Assembly: GCA_032622095.1 (NCBI GenBank)
Contig: CP136064.1
Location: forward strand, 135,169,129 to 135,233,128
Reading direction: 5' to 3'
DNA length: 64,000 nucleotides
Origin: Siphonodentalium dalli
Taxonomy: Eukaryota > Mollusca > Scaphopoda > Gadilida > Siphonodentaliidae
Shown: positions 44,606 through 57,200 of the stretch, one piece after another
Numbering within the stretch: position 1 is the stretch's first letter
Layout of the letters: each line of letters opens with the position of its first letter
The notes under the pieces: model-generated
Database searches by the model: none
What the model saw: the letters and a program-made list of their open reading frames with translations, nothing else
Told to the model about the DNA's origin: nothing
Translations under genes and position numbers: made by a program

Positions 44606-47600
44606 CATTTTCATGTTTGGGTGACGGATTATTGCAGAAAATGTTTGTCTAATATATACTAAATAGTAAAATAGAAGTTTGAACTTGTTTTCTGCTGATA
44701 AAAGTAGTGTTTTTATCGACGGGACGATGACATCCGCATTCTTGAAAAATCTCCATTCCGCCGAACGAAAATCTTCGAAAATCTTAACAGAAAAACTAGC
44801 ATTATGTTAACATTTTCATGTTTGGGTGACGGATTATTGCAGAAAATGCTAGTCTAATATATACTAAATAGTAAAATAGAAGTTTGAACTTGTTTTCTGA
44901 TGGTAAAAGTAGTGTTTTTATCGACGGGACGATGACACCTCCATTCTTGAAAAATGTGCATTCCGCCGAACGAAAATCTTCGAAAATCTTAACAGAAAAA
45001 CTAGCATTATGTTCACATTTTCATGTTTGGGTGACGGATTTTTGCAGAAAATGCTAGTCTAATATATACTAAATAGTAAAATAGAAGTTTGAACTTGTTT
45101 TCTGATGGTAAAAGTAGTGTTTTTATCGACGGGACGATGACACCTCCATTCTTGAAAAATCTGCATTCCGCCGAACGAAAATCGTCGAAAATCTTAACAG
45201 AAAAACTAGCATTATGTTCACATTTTCATGTTTGGGTGACGGATTTTTGCAGAAAATGCTAGTCTAATATATACTAAATAGTAAAATAGAAGTTTGAACT
45301 TGTTTTCTGATGGTAAAAGTAGTGTTTTTATCGACGGGACGATGACACCTCCATTCTTGAAAAATCTCCATTCCGCCGAACGAAAATCGTCGAAAATCTT
45401 AACAGAAAAACTAGCATTATGTTCACATTTTCATGTTTGGGTGACGGATTTTTGCAGAAAATGCTAGTCTAATATATACTAAATAGTAAAATGGAAGTTT
45501 GAACTTGTTTTCTGCTGATAAAAGTAGTGTTTTTATCGACGGGACGATGACATCCGCATTCTTGAAAAATGTGCATTCCGCCGAACGAAAATCGTCGAAA
45601 ATCTTAACAGAAAAACTAGCATTATGTTCACATTTTCATGTTTGGGTGACGGATTTTTGCAGAAAATGCTAGTCTAATATATACTAAATAGTAAAATAGA
45701 AGTTTGAACTTGTTTTCTGATGGTAAAAGTAGTGTTTTTATCGACGGGACGATGACACCTCCATTCTTGAAAAATCTGCATTCCGCCGAACGAAAATCTT
45801 CGAAAATCTTAACAGAAAAACTAGCATTATGTTCACATTTTCATGTTTGGGTGACGGATTTTTGCAGAAAATGCTAGTCTAATATATACTAAATAGTAAA
45901 ATAGAAGTTTGAACTTGTTTTCTGATGGTAAAAGTAGTGTTTTTATCGACGGGACGATGACATCCGCATTCTTGAAAAATCTCCATTCCGCCGAACGAAA
46001 ATCTTCGAAAATCTTAACAGAAAAACTAGCATTATGTTCACATTTTCATGTTTGGGTGACGGATTTTTGCAGAAAATGCTAGTCTAATATATACTAAATA
46101 GTTAAATAGAAGTTTGAACTTGTTTTCTGCTGATAAAAGTAGTGTTTTTATCGACGGGACGATGACACCTCCATTCTTGAAAAATCTGCATTCCGCCGAA
46201 CGAAAATCTTCGAAAATCTTAACAGAAAAACTCGAATTTCGTTCACATTTTCATGTTTGGGTGACGGATTTTTGCAGAAAATGCTAGTCTAATATATACT
46301 AAATAGTAAAATAGAAGTTTGAACTTGTTTTCTGCTGATAAAAGTAGTGTTTTTATCGACGGGACGATGACACCTCCATTCTTGAAAAATCTGCATTCCG
46401 CCGAACGAAAATCTTCGAAAATCTTAACAGAAAAACTCGAATTTCGTTCACATTTTCATGTTTGGGTGACGGATTTTTGCAGAAAATGCTAGTCTAATAT
46501 ATACTAAATAGTAAAATTGAAGTTTGAACTTGTTTTCTGATGGTAAAAGTAGTGTTTTTATCGACGGGACGATGACACCTCCATTCTTGAAAAATCTGCA
46601 TTCCGCCGAACGAAAATCGTCGAAAATCTTAACAGAAAAACTAGCATTATGTTCACATTTTCATGTTTGGGTGACGGATTTTTGCAGAAAATGCTAGTCT
46701 AATATATACTAAATAGTAAAATAGAAGTTTGAACTTGTTTTCTGCTGATAAAAGTAGTGTTTTTATCGACGGGACGATGACATCCGCATTCTTGAAAAAT
46801 CTGCATTCCGCCGAACGAAAATCGTCGAAAATCTTAACAGAAAAACTAGCATTATGTTCACATTTTCATGTTTGGGTGACGGATTTTTGCAGAAAATGCT
46901 AGTCTAATATATACTAAATAGTAAAATAGAAGTTTGAACTTGTTTTCTGATGGTAAAAGTAGTGTTTTTATCGACGGGACGATGACACCTCCATTCTTGA
47001 AAAATCTCCATTCCGCCGAACGAAAATCGTCGAAAATCTTAACAGAAAAACTAGCATTATGTTCACATTTTCATGTTTGGGTGACGGATTTTTGCAGAAA
47101 ATGCTAGTCGAATATATACTAAATAGTAAAATAGAAGTTTGAACTTGTTTTCTGATGGTAAAAGTAGTGTTTTTATCGACGGGACGATGACACCTCCATT
47201 CTTGAAAAATCTCCATTCCGCCGAACGAAAATCGTCGAAAATCTTAACAGAAAAACTAGCATTATGTTCACATTTTCATGTTTGGGTGACGGATTTTTGC
47301 AGAAAATGTTAGTCTAATATATACTAAATAGTAAAATAGAAGTTTGAACTTGTTTTCTGATGGTAAAAGTAGTGTTTTTATCGACGGGACGATGACACCT
47401 CCATTCTTGAAAAATCTCCATTCCGCCGAACGAAAATCGTCGAAAATCTTAACAGAAAAACTAGCATTATGTTCACATTTTCATGTTTGGGTGACGGATT
47501 TTTGCAGAAAATGCTAGTCTAATATATACTAAATAGTAAAATGGAAGTTTGAACTTGTTTTCTGCTGATAAAAGTAGTGTTTTTATCGACGGGACGATGA

Positions 47601-49915
47601 CATCCGCATTCTTGAAAAATGTGCATTCCGCCGAACGAAAATCGTCGAAAATCTTAACAGAAAAACTAGCATTATGTTCACATTTTCATGTTTGGGTGAC
47701 GGATTTTTGCAGAAAATGCTAGTCTAATATATACTAAATAGTAAAATAGAAGTTTGAACTTGTTTTCTGCTGATAAAAGTAGTGTTTTTATCGACGGGAC
47801 GATGACATCCGCATTCTTGAAAAATCTGCATTCCGCCGAACGAAAATCGTCGAAAATCTTAACAGAAAAACTAGCATTATGTTCACATTTTCATGTTTGG
47901 GTAACGGATTTTTGCAGAAAATGCTAGTCTAATATATACTAAATAGTAAAATAGAAGTTTGAACTTGTTTTCTGCTGATAAAAGTAGTGTTTTTATCGAC
48001 GGGACGATGACATCCGCATTCTTGAAAAATCTGCATTCCGCCGAACGAAAATCGTCGAAAATCTTAACAGAAAAACTAGCATTATGTTCACATTTTCATG
48101 TTTGGGTGACGGATTTTTGCAGAAAATGCTAGTCTAATATATACTAAATAGTAAAATAGAAGTTTGAACTTGTTTTCTGATGGTAAAAGTAGTGTTTTTA
48201 TCGACGGGACGATGACACCTCCATTCTTGAAAAATCTGCATTCCGCCGAACGAAAATCGTCGAAAATCTTAACAGAAAAACTAGCATTATGTTCACATTT
48301 TCATGTTTGGGTGACGGATTTTTGCAGAAAATGCTAGTCTAATATATACTAATTAGTAAAATAGAAGTTTGAACTTGTTTTCTGCTGATAAAAGTAGTGT
48401 TTTTATCAACGGGACGATGACATCCGCATTCTTGAAAAATCTGCATTCCGCCGAACGAAAATCGTCGAAAATCTTAACAGAAAAACTAGCATTATGTTCA
48501 CATTTTCATGTTTGGGTGACGGATTTTTGCAGAAAATGCTAGTCTAATATATACTAAATAGTAAAATGGAAGTTTGAACTTGTTTTCTGCTGATAAAAGT
48601 AGTGTTTTTATCGACGGGACGATGACATCCGCATTCTTGAAAAATCTGCATTCCGCCGAACGAAAATCGTCGAAAATCTTAACAGAAAAACTAGCATTAT
48701 GTTCACATTTTCATGTTTGGGTGACGGATTTTTGCAGAAAATGCTAGTCTAATATATACTAAATAGTAAAATAGAAGTTTGAACTTGTTTTCTGATGGTA
48801 AAAGTAGTGTTTTTATCGACGGGACGATGACACCTCCATTCTTGAAAAATCTGCATTCCGCCGAACGAAAATCTTCGAAAATCTTAACAGAAAAACTCGA
48901 ATTTCGTTCACATTTTCATGTTTGGGTGACGGATTTTTGCAGAAAATGCTAGTCTAATATATACTAAATAGTAAAATAGAAGTTTGAACTTGTTTTCTGA
49001 TGGTAAAAGTTGTGTTTTTATCCACGGGACGATGACATCCGCATTCTTGAAAAATCTGCATTCCGCCGAACGAAAATCTTCGAAAATCTTAACAGAAAAA
49101 CTAGCATTATGTTCACATTTTCATGTTTGGGTGACGGATTTTTGCAGAAAATGTTAGTCTAATATATACTAAATAGTAAAATAGAAGTTTGAACTTGTTT
49201 TCTGATGGTAAAAGTTGTGTTTTTATCGACGGGACGATGACACCTCCATTCTTGAAAAATGTGCATTCCGCCGAACGAAAATCTTCGAAAATCTTAACAG
49301 AAAAACTAGCATTATGTTCCCATTTTCATGTTTGGGTGACGGATTTTTGCAGAAAATGCTAGTCTAATATATACTAAATAGTAAAATAGAAGTTTGAACT
49401 TGTTTTCTGATGGTAAAAGTAGTGTTTTTATCGACGGGACGATGACATCCGCATTCTTGAAAAATATGCATTCCGCCGAACGAAAATCTTCGAAAATCTT
49501 AACAGAAAAACTAGCATTATGTTCACATTTTCATGTTTGGGTGACGGATTTTGGCAGAAAATGCTAGTCTAATATATACTAAATAGTAAAAGAGAAGTTT
49601 GAACTCGTTTCTGCTGATAAAAGTAGTGTTTTTATCGACGGGACGATGACACCTCCATTCTTGAAAAATCTGCATTCCGCCGAACGAAAATCTTCGAAAA
49701 ACTCGAATTTCGTTCACATTTTCATGTTTGGGTGACGGATTTTTGCAGAAAATGCTAGTCTAATATATACTAAATAGTAAAATAGAAGTTTGAACTTGTT
49801 TTCTGATGGTAAAAGTTGTGTTTTTATCCACGGGACGATGACACCTCCATTCTTGAAAAATCTCCATTCCGCCGAACGAAAATCGTCGAAAATCTTAACA
49901 GAAAAACTCCCATTT
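44606..49915 (-). repeat. 205-bp satellite, array 1, about 26 units
   Basis: The landmark 'gacgggacgatgaca' recurs every 205 bases (44718, 44923, 45128, 45333 ... about 49829); one late unit is about 14 bases shorter. Units differ at a few diagnostic sites ('tgatggtaaaag' or 'tgctgataaaag'; 'acctccattc' or 'atccgcattc'; 'agcattatg', 'cgaatttcg' or 'cccatttcg' before 'ttcacattt'). The first two sites usually go together but recombinant units occur. Strand is set by the SGNH ORF that enters the array. Short ORFs inside are repeat translations, and since 205 is not divisible by 3 no frame crosses many units. Confidence 0.95.
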
Positions 49916-50286
49916 CGTTCACATTTCAACTCTGGTACCTTCGATGTATCGCCCCTCCACAAAATTTCACCGACATACACGGTTGCGCCAACCTCTCGAA
50001 GCTCGGTGACTATTTTCTGGATGACGGTAGCGATGTCATCAGCAGACATACCGGGGCTGATGTCGTTTCCCCCAATATGGACAAAAACGACGTCTGGTCT
50101 CCATTTCAGAATCTCGTCCAGTGGAAGTCGGTAGTGTTTTTTCTGGATGGCGGTTCGCAGTCTCATGCCTCCTTTGAAATAAAAACGCCCTTCTGCATTA
50201 TCGATGCCCATCTCATGGCCGTTGTAAGCTGCTAAGCGTTTGATAAAACTACTACCCAGTAGTGCGTACTTTAATTGCTGTACCAT
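49714..50286 (-). pseudogene. SGNH/GDSL-hydrolase-like ORF running into the satellite
   Basis: From ATG 50286 about 125 residues are unique; an upstream in-frame ATG at 50373 lies in a 42-bp tandem repeat and is less likely. 'YALLGSSFIKRL' gives block I with candidate Ser13, 'FYFKGGMRLR' the block-II glycine, and 'DVVFVHIGGNDIS' block III (G-G-N-D). These are the hallmarks of SGNH esterase/lipase folds. The sequence then enters the 205-bp satellite at about 49915 and ends inside the first unit. The expected D-x-x-H block V is therefore missing and the enzyme is probably dead. Similar SGNH domains are known in some retroelement proteins, but no other element gene is beside it. Either the satellite arose from the gene's 3' end or it replaced it. 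Confidence 0.6.
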
Positions 50287-50348
50287 GTTGGGAGAAGAAC
50301 ACAAGTTGCTTTTTTTTAAGTTGCTCTCAAGAAGTAATAGGCGAATAA

Positions 50349-50426
50349 TAGCTCTACAAGTAAAATGTGTCATTTATAGGGAAAATTAGCTCTACAAGTA
50401 AAATGTGTCATTTATAGGGAAAATTA
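50349..50426. repeat. 39-bp direct tandem duplication upstream of the SGNH ORF
   Basis: 'agctctacaagtaaaatgtg...' occurs twice back to back, almost identical. A second, diverged ~130-bp duplication ('gtgaagc(a)', 'gaccgg/ggccg', 'aacatat(t/c)', 'ggttcac') lies at about 50440-50650. Confidence 0.7.
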
Positions 50427-50733
50427 GTGTTTATATAACAGTGAAGCAACAACTGGCCGATTATAACAACATACTTAATACAATAGGTGAGGGCGGTTCA
50501 CGTCTGTATATTTCACACTCACGCAAAAGAGATTTGACAAGTCACGTCAACTATCGTGAAGCCATCAATAACAAATGACCGGTTACAAAAACATATTGAA
50601 TACCATCGGTCAGGTTTGTTCACATCCCTTTTCACGTAAAAACACTTAAGCGTTCTTGAAACCATTCGGAAGCCGCGCGTTATTCGTTCGCACCATGCAG
50701 GTTTCTGAATTGCTTATACAAACAGAAGTAAGG

Positions 50734-50740
50734 TATATAG
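50734..50740 (+). promoter_or_regulatory. TATA box of the four-exon gene
   Basis: TATATAG, 57 bp before the ATG at 50791, as expected for a short 5' leader. Confidence 0.45.
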
Positions 50741-50790
50741 ACGTGCGATCTTGTAATTATTGTCAATTCGAAAAATATCAGATAGTGACG

Positions 50791-51474
50791 ATGGCATATT
50801 TCTACAGTGATAGCAACAACAGAGACCTGCCACGTAAGTCTTCCTTTTTGCTCAATTGTCAAGTGGCCTCAATTGTCCAGTGGAGGACCTGAATTTTGTT
50901 TGGACTATATTTGGTTACTCCCCATGACCAAGCACTGGATTACATATTGGGTTAAGATTTAACCCAATATTTAGTTAATTTTGACTAAACAAATTTTAAC
51001 TCAATTTATTGGGTTACTTTGACTAAAGTTTAGTCGGAGGCACTTCAACCCAACAGTTGGGTCAATTTTTTAACCCAATTTGTTCAGTTACTTCAACCCA
51101 ACAGTTGGGTCATTTTTTTAACCCAATTTGTTTAGTTAAAGAATTGACTAAAGTTTAGTCGGAGGCAATTCAACCCAACAGTTTAGTCACTTTTAACCCA
51201 ACATGTTTTGAGTGTACGCGATAGTCCCATATACCGGTGTATATAATAGTATTTTATTTTGTTGCAGTTGACGGCTGCATCGAAGGACACAACCTAGCGG
51301 TCAAGATTTCGAATATAGCGAGGAGACACGTCAGTTGCCATATGCTGGTTGATGTGGTCCGAAATGGATATACGGGAAATCGAGTAACAATACTCAACGA
51401 CGATCGACGGGTGGTGTTCCGAGCAGAGCAAGGACATTCGGTACAGGTATATATATACATGTATACATGAAGCC

Positions 51475-51509
<35 letters not shown>

Positions 51510-53799
51510 ACTGTTAAACATAAAATGCTTATATATCATTATTGCAACACGCAGACATTTACAATATTTACACACATATGCTTATGCAAATTTATCAGAA
51601 ACAATAAGATACAATAATGTATAACAAACATTGGCATATATAGTATATATACACACTACAAATTACCTTATTACACGCATTGTACAAATGCTCGCGGCAA
51701 TGCCCTAAATGCCTACTCTTATATATATAAGGATTAACTGTCATGTGGACTGTTTTTATGGAGATGTAACGGTGAGGTAAGTGTACATAACTTGTGTAAA
51801 ACCCGAAGGGTTTTACATACAAGTTATGACCACTTACCTCACCGTTACATCTCCATAAAAATAGTCCACACGACAGTTAATCCTTATATTTATATACATT
51901 TAGCGAAGAAGCCACTTTTGTAAATACATTTAAATCGAAAAGTGTATCGCGACAAGATCAGCCCAAAATACCCAATAGCACCCTTGCCAAAAGTTAATAG
52001 GAACAATTTCTCTTCATATTGAAACCCGATGATGTATTAAGTCAATCCTGCGCGAGTCCAAATGCGCCCAAAACATTACGCCTTCGTCTTTCCAAACCTA
52101 ATGACGTATCGATGGTGTTATTAGCTTGGTGTTATGAGGCGTTACGCATTCACCGAGAAATAACTGCAACTAGCCACGTGGGCGCCGACCAATCAGAATG
52201 CTGGATTTAGTGATGACAACACTTAGTGTGTAAATATTATGTAATATAATACAGACTGACATTACATAGCCAAAACCGGTTAGTCAAATATCATTTTCCG
52301 TGACGCGATCTAAAATAAAAATACTAACTTTCTTTAATAAGTTCTGCTTTTCAATAGTTACATGTAATAAACCGTGTAATTTATCAGTCGACAGGTATAC
52401 AATGTGGAAATGTGCAGTCGCCGTAATCATTTTTTTTAATCTGCGTAGTAGGTGGAGTACACAAGGGATAATATTTGACCTGCAGAATACAATGTAACTA
52501 AGGATTACTTTAATATGAAATAAGATTATATAATGTTTGACTTTTATTTAGTTCCCGCTCGACTATTTGTACAGTTACATCGTGGATGTACGTATCTCAT
52601 CAAGACCCACTATTTCGTTTCAGGTATGCCCGATTCTGATGGGTTACACAACCTTTACACCCAGACGGACCGACTAAATTGTATATTTGACAAAATGGGA
52701 CAATGTTACCAGCATTGGTCTGGAAGGCGTTAAGAAGATGGGGAGGACGTTCGTTCATCTTCTCGTCGCTCCCCGATCTCAAATTGACAGAGTAATAAGA
52801 GGTAAGGAGATCTTTTAGATAATGTTTAAACATATACAATTATTCAACTTCAGCGAATATCATACGTTAAGATCTATACATGTACAAGGCATGTTGACAA
52901 GAGCAGGGACATGTACATACAAGCGAGGTCTATCTGATTAGATACATTATACTTGTTAATTTGTTATGTAAACTCATACCTCGAGAGGTCCATCTTATTG
53001 GTCTCGTAACCTTCTTGTTGTTATACAAATATAAAATATATTATAACAATTTATTGAGCGGTATATATATCACACACGTACGCCCGTGTCTATAGGGAAC
53101 GTGGCATCAGTACTATCCGATATCGCCATATTCTAACAAACAACATAAAGTGCAAAACCATTCTACAATATGAACAGGGTTGTGACAGGAAGACATGTCA
53201 CCTCCCGACAATCGACAATTTGACAAATTCCTCATTTATGTATATGTATACTTTGTTTATATGGCATGTTTTCGATTGCAAACAACTTATTTAGTTACAT
53301 GCTTTTGTCCAAAAAAAATTCCTTAAAGCGGTAGTCCATTTATTTCCGCGCCAACAAAATCGGTGAAATAAATAGGATCAAATAGAAAAAAATAATCGTA
53401 ATCGATTCTTCAAATGGAGATCATACCATTCACTTTCAGAAGTGAAGGTGTGGCCCCATTACGTCAAGCGTTAGTCAATCAATGAAATGCCAAGATTTTG
53501 ATAAAACAAATTATAAATTCAATCGAATTTATATTACATGAAAATAAACGCACCACCGCTTTAATTGTCTGAATAACATAATTTTAATTAAAATTGTGCA
53601 TATATCTTGTAATTTTAATGCAATAATTGGATCTTTTTCAGAACGACAGAAGGAAAACACCAACAAATACACGGGCGCTGTATCAATGAAGCCAATGTCG
53701 TTCTCGGGGGTGCATCTGTACACCAACAGGCAACCACATACCTTGCTGTGCCCCGTGGACATAGCCCCCGGCCAGATCGGCAGTTATGAGCTTTTGTAG
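50791..53799 (+). CDS. Four-exon gene of unknown function, 185 codons, one in-frame TAA
   Basis: Exons: 50791-50833, 51268-51446, 52624-52801, 53642-53799. Every junction is GT-AG (donors GTAAGT, GTATAT, GTAAGG; acceptors ttgcag, tttcag, tttcag after pyrimidine tracts). Phases fit throughout (1, 0, 1), so the four pieces join into one frame of 558 nt ending in TAG. Exon 2 encodes a charged beta-like segment with 'NIARRHVSCHMLVDVVRNG' and 'TGNRVTILNDDRRVVF'. Exon 3 contains 'GLEGVKKMGRTFVHLLVAP', and exon 4 ends '...DIAPGQIGSYELL'. No signal peptide, membrane segment or family motif is recognised; the product looks soluble. Codon 92 (52675-52677) is TAA although the same frame stays protein-like after it, so this is a recent pseudogene, a sequencing error or a truncated product of 91 residues. 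It lies between two inverted satellite arrays. Confidence 0.6.
50940..51215. repeat. 'aacccaa' / 'gactaaa' minisatellite in intron 1
   Basis: Repeated words 'ttaacccaat', 'caacccaacagttgggtca' and 'gactaaagtttagtcggagg' occur 2-4 times in mixed orientation in the first intron of the four-exon gene. Confidence 0.65.
51478..51504. repeat. (TA)n microsatellite
   Basis: About 13 AT dinucleotides in intron 2 of the four-exon gene. Confidence 0.9.
51723..51890. repeat. Near-perfect ~165-bp palindrome (hairpin), site 2
   Basis: 'ataaggattaactgtc' and about 65 further bases are mirrored after a centre 'aaacccgaagggttt'. It lies in intron 2 of the four-exon gene. Its architecture is like the hairpin at 28.24 kb but the sequence is different. 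Confidence 0.75.
53327..53560. mobile_element. TTAA-type MITE, family C, 234 bp
   Basis: Ends AGCGGTAGT and ACCACCGCT are inverted with one mismatch, flanked by TTAA at 53323-53326 and 53561-53564. It sits in intron 3 of the four-exon gene, 81 bp before exon 4. Confidence 0.75.
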
Positions 53800-53855
53800 A
53801 CCTTGAACATATTTTGTACTTAACCTGTAATTAACCTGTACAATATTAGATTCGA

Positions 53856-53861
53856 AATAAA
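53856..53861 (+). terminator. Polyadenylation signal of the four-exon gene
   Basis: AATAAA 57 bp after the TAG at 53797-53799, followed by a GT/T-rich stretch ('tattgtttac', 'ttttgtgtat'). Confidence 0.5.
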
Positions 53862-54257
53862 TATTGTTTACACTAACACATTTTGTGTATATATCATATA
53901 TGTTTGTTTGATAAATGTTAAATAAAATATATCAATATCATTGTACCTGGATAGTTGAATTATAAAAATCATACACCAAGCCTGTTTTATATGGAAGCGT
54001 ATTGGTGTCATCTATGTAGGAAAAATAAATCCTAATTAGGACATAATTATCTCCTAATTAGGACTTAGTATCTCCTAATTGGGACATAGTATCGCAGAAA
54101 CGGTAAAGTTACAATAGTCCGGGAGCTAATAGGGGTACCCTTGCACCCCCCTGGGACTTAACTTCACCCCACTCGTTTTGTTCCTTTTGTCCTTCAACTT
54201 TTAAGCAATGTTAACAAGAAATAAAGTGGCCGTGTAGACTCCAGACAAGATGGCGTC

Positions 54258-57200
54258 CATCATGGCCGCCGTTTTTCAGCCCAGACCCTAAGTCAGTTTT
54301 ATGCAAATTATAGCGGGAAAATCTTGTAAAATGTATACAAATGTATATATTTTCGTGAAGCTGAGACATAATGACACATTTTGAGTCAAAAATGAAACTC
54401 ACCACACCATCCAAGATGGCCGCCAAAATGGCCACCGGAAGTTGCAAATATAACATTTTTTCACAAATATCTTCTAGATCAATTCATGCTGTTTGGAACT
54501 GGTTGAGTAATGCAACTTTATTTTGTGTTTTGTATAGTAACTGATCATTGGAGCAACGAAATAGTGCGTTGTCCATGGTAAAATGCATGGAATACCTGGA
54601 GTAAGCTGGGTGTACATTATCGAGGGTGTGGGTATACAGGGAGTGCCCGTGTGGTGATGGTGGGATGTATATTTATATATCTCGTGGATGTATTATCATT
54701 TGTGGGTGTATAAGGCTTAGCTGTATTATCATGGATGGCGTGTATGATTATGCAGTGAATTGCTGAATTGTCATGTGTGAGGTGTATATGCAAGTATGGA
54801 GTGTTTGAGTGGTCGTGTGTGCGGGTTTTTTGTATATCTGGAAGGGCTGAATGGCCATTAGTGAGGTTTACATGTATACCTGGAATGAATCTATAGTCTA
54901 GGGTGAGCTGCATATGTATATCGAGTGGTTATATGACTATGTGTGTCAAATAGGTATACACGTAGTGACTGTGTGGTTAATAGTGAGATGAGACCATGTA
55001 GGTATACAAGTAGTGACTGTATTGTCACAAATGTAATGAACATATATACAGGGGTGACTAAATGGTCATGTGTCAGGCATATGAGTATACCTGGTGCTCC
55101 TGTTTGGTGACTCGTGGTGGCGGTATTGTCATGTGTAGGTTATACCAGTATACACACGTGTTGCTTTATTGTCATGGGCGAGGGATATGAGTATACAGCG
55201 AGTGGCTATATGACCATGGATGAGGTGCACATGCATACATGGAGTGACTATAGTGACATGGATGGGATGTATTAGTGTATCTTGAGTGGCTATTCGGCTA
55301 TGGTGTGACAAATAGGGATACAGGGAGTGACATGGTCAATGTTGAGGCGAATATCTATACAAGGATTGACCATGATCATGTATGAATGTTTTGAATAGGT
55401 ACACACGGTGTGACTATATGGCCATAGGTAAGATGAAGGAGTATGCCAGGTGACATGGGTGAGGGTATGGGTATGAAGAGAGTGGCAAAATGGCCATTGG
55501 TGGGGTGCATATGTATACCGGAATGACTTTATGGCCATTGTTGTGGTGTTAATGTAGATATTGATTGTCTATTTGACCATGCGTTTGGGGAATAGGTATA
55601 CAGGGGGTGACCTTGTGGCCAATTGTGAGATGAACGGGTATACAAGGAGTGACTATATGGTTATGGGTCATGTTTAGGAGTATACCCGGTGTGCCTGAAT
55701 TGTGACACATGGCTGTATGGTCATCCGTGGTCATGGGTCAGGTGTACATGTATACAGTGGGTCACTATATTGTTATGTATGTGGTGTTTATGTATATATG
55801 TAATGACTGTGTGCTAATGGGTGGCTATCGCTTTCCACGCTTAACGCCCCCCATCTACATAAACATCATCAAGATGGAGAACTCTCTGACATGACCTCTT
55901 TATTGATTAAAATACCCTTGAGTTATTGTAGAAAGCAATAGCCACCCAAGATACACATGTACAACCCACCCATTACCCAAGTCACTCCATATGTACATAA
56001 ACACCACACAAATGACAACATAGTAACCCACTTTATACGTACACCTGATCATGCAGCCATACTTGGTTATACCCGTACATACCACAAATGACGATACAGC
56101 CACGAGTCACCATGCATGAACACCAGGTATACACCTACACCCGACGCATGACCAAAAAGTCACTCTATGTATACATATTCACTACAATCACGATCATACA
56201 GTCACTCATTGTATACATCTTCACCTCACCATGGACCATACAGCCACTACATGTATACCTATTCGCCATACACATGACCATAGAGTCAATCCAGGTATGC
56301 ATATGCACAATACCAATGGTGAACCCTTCCAGATATACCAATACCCGCACATACGACCACTCATAAGTTCTATACTTGCCACTCATAAGTTATATACACG
56401 TCATCCATGATCATACATCTACTCCCCATACACTACCAATGATAACACATCCACAACATATATAAATATATGTCCCACCGTCACCAATAGGGGACTCCCT
56501 ATATACCCACACATCATTCATGACCATACAATAACTCCCTGTTTACCTATTATCCTCATCTTGGTCATAGAGTAACTCCATGGCTGCCATCTTGGCTTCC
56601 ACTCTGTATCCAGTTGACAAATTTGTATCATAGTGGGCCTGAATACCCACATGTCATGATGGTTCATCTCAGTTCCGTCTCAAAGTTCTGCCCATTTCTT
56701 TTCAATAATATGGCCAGAATCACAAAAGAGATTCCTTGCAAAATTCCATACTGCAACTTTAAAATGAATTTGTCATGCCCCATACGGAACTGGAACAAAT
56801 ATAATAGAACGTATTCGTCAGTTAATTAACTAATACGTAAAATAACCAAGTGAGTCACAATTTGCTATCTTTTTTGGATAACACAGAGAATAATGTTCGG
56901 GATATGTTAACTTTTAACTTTTTACAAATTTGGTTGCCATTTTGGAAGCCATCTTGAGCATTTTAGTCTTTAAACACCACAGTGTGACACACTTAAGATA
57001 GACCAAAACAATAAACACATTTGATACCAAAGATAGTTGCATTTTACTTGAACAAATGGTCGAACCCTGAAAAGTTAATTTTTGCCAATATTTTTGTCAA
57101 GTTTGTGACAGAAAAATCCCATATTTCTGGTGATGTCAGTGGTGACAATAGTAAAAATGATTCATGGTGCATTAGACATGTTAGTATGCAATGTATAGAA

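Noticed and set aside
44606-49915. CRISPR array
   Set aside because: Regular spacing, but the whole 205-bp unit is repeated, with no unique spacers. It is a satellite in eukaryotic DNA.
54617-56366. ORFs with repeated His/Thr/Ile words in the third fold-back element
   Set aside because: Translations of the ~46-bp minisatellite.
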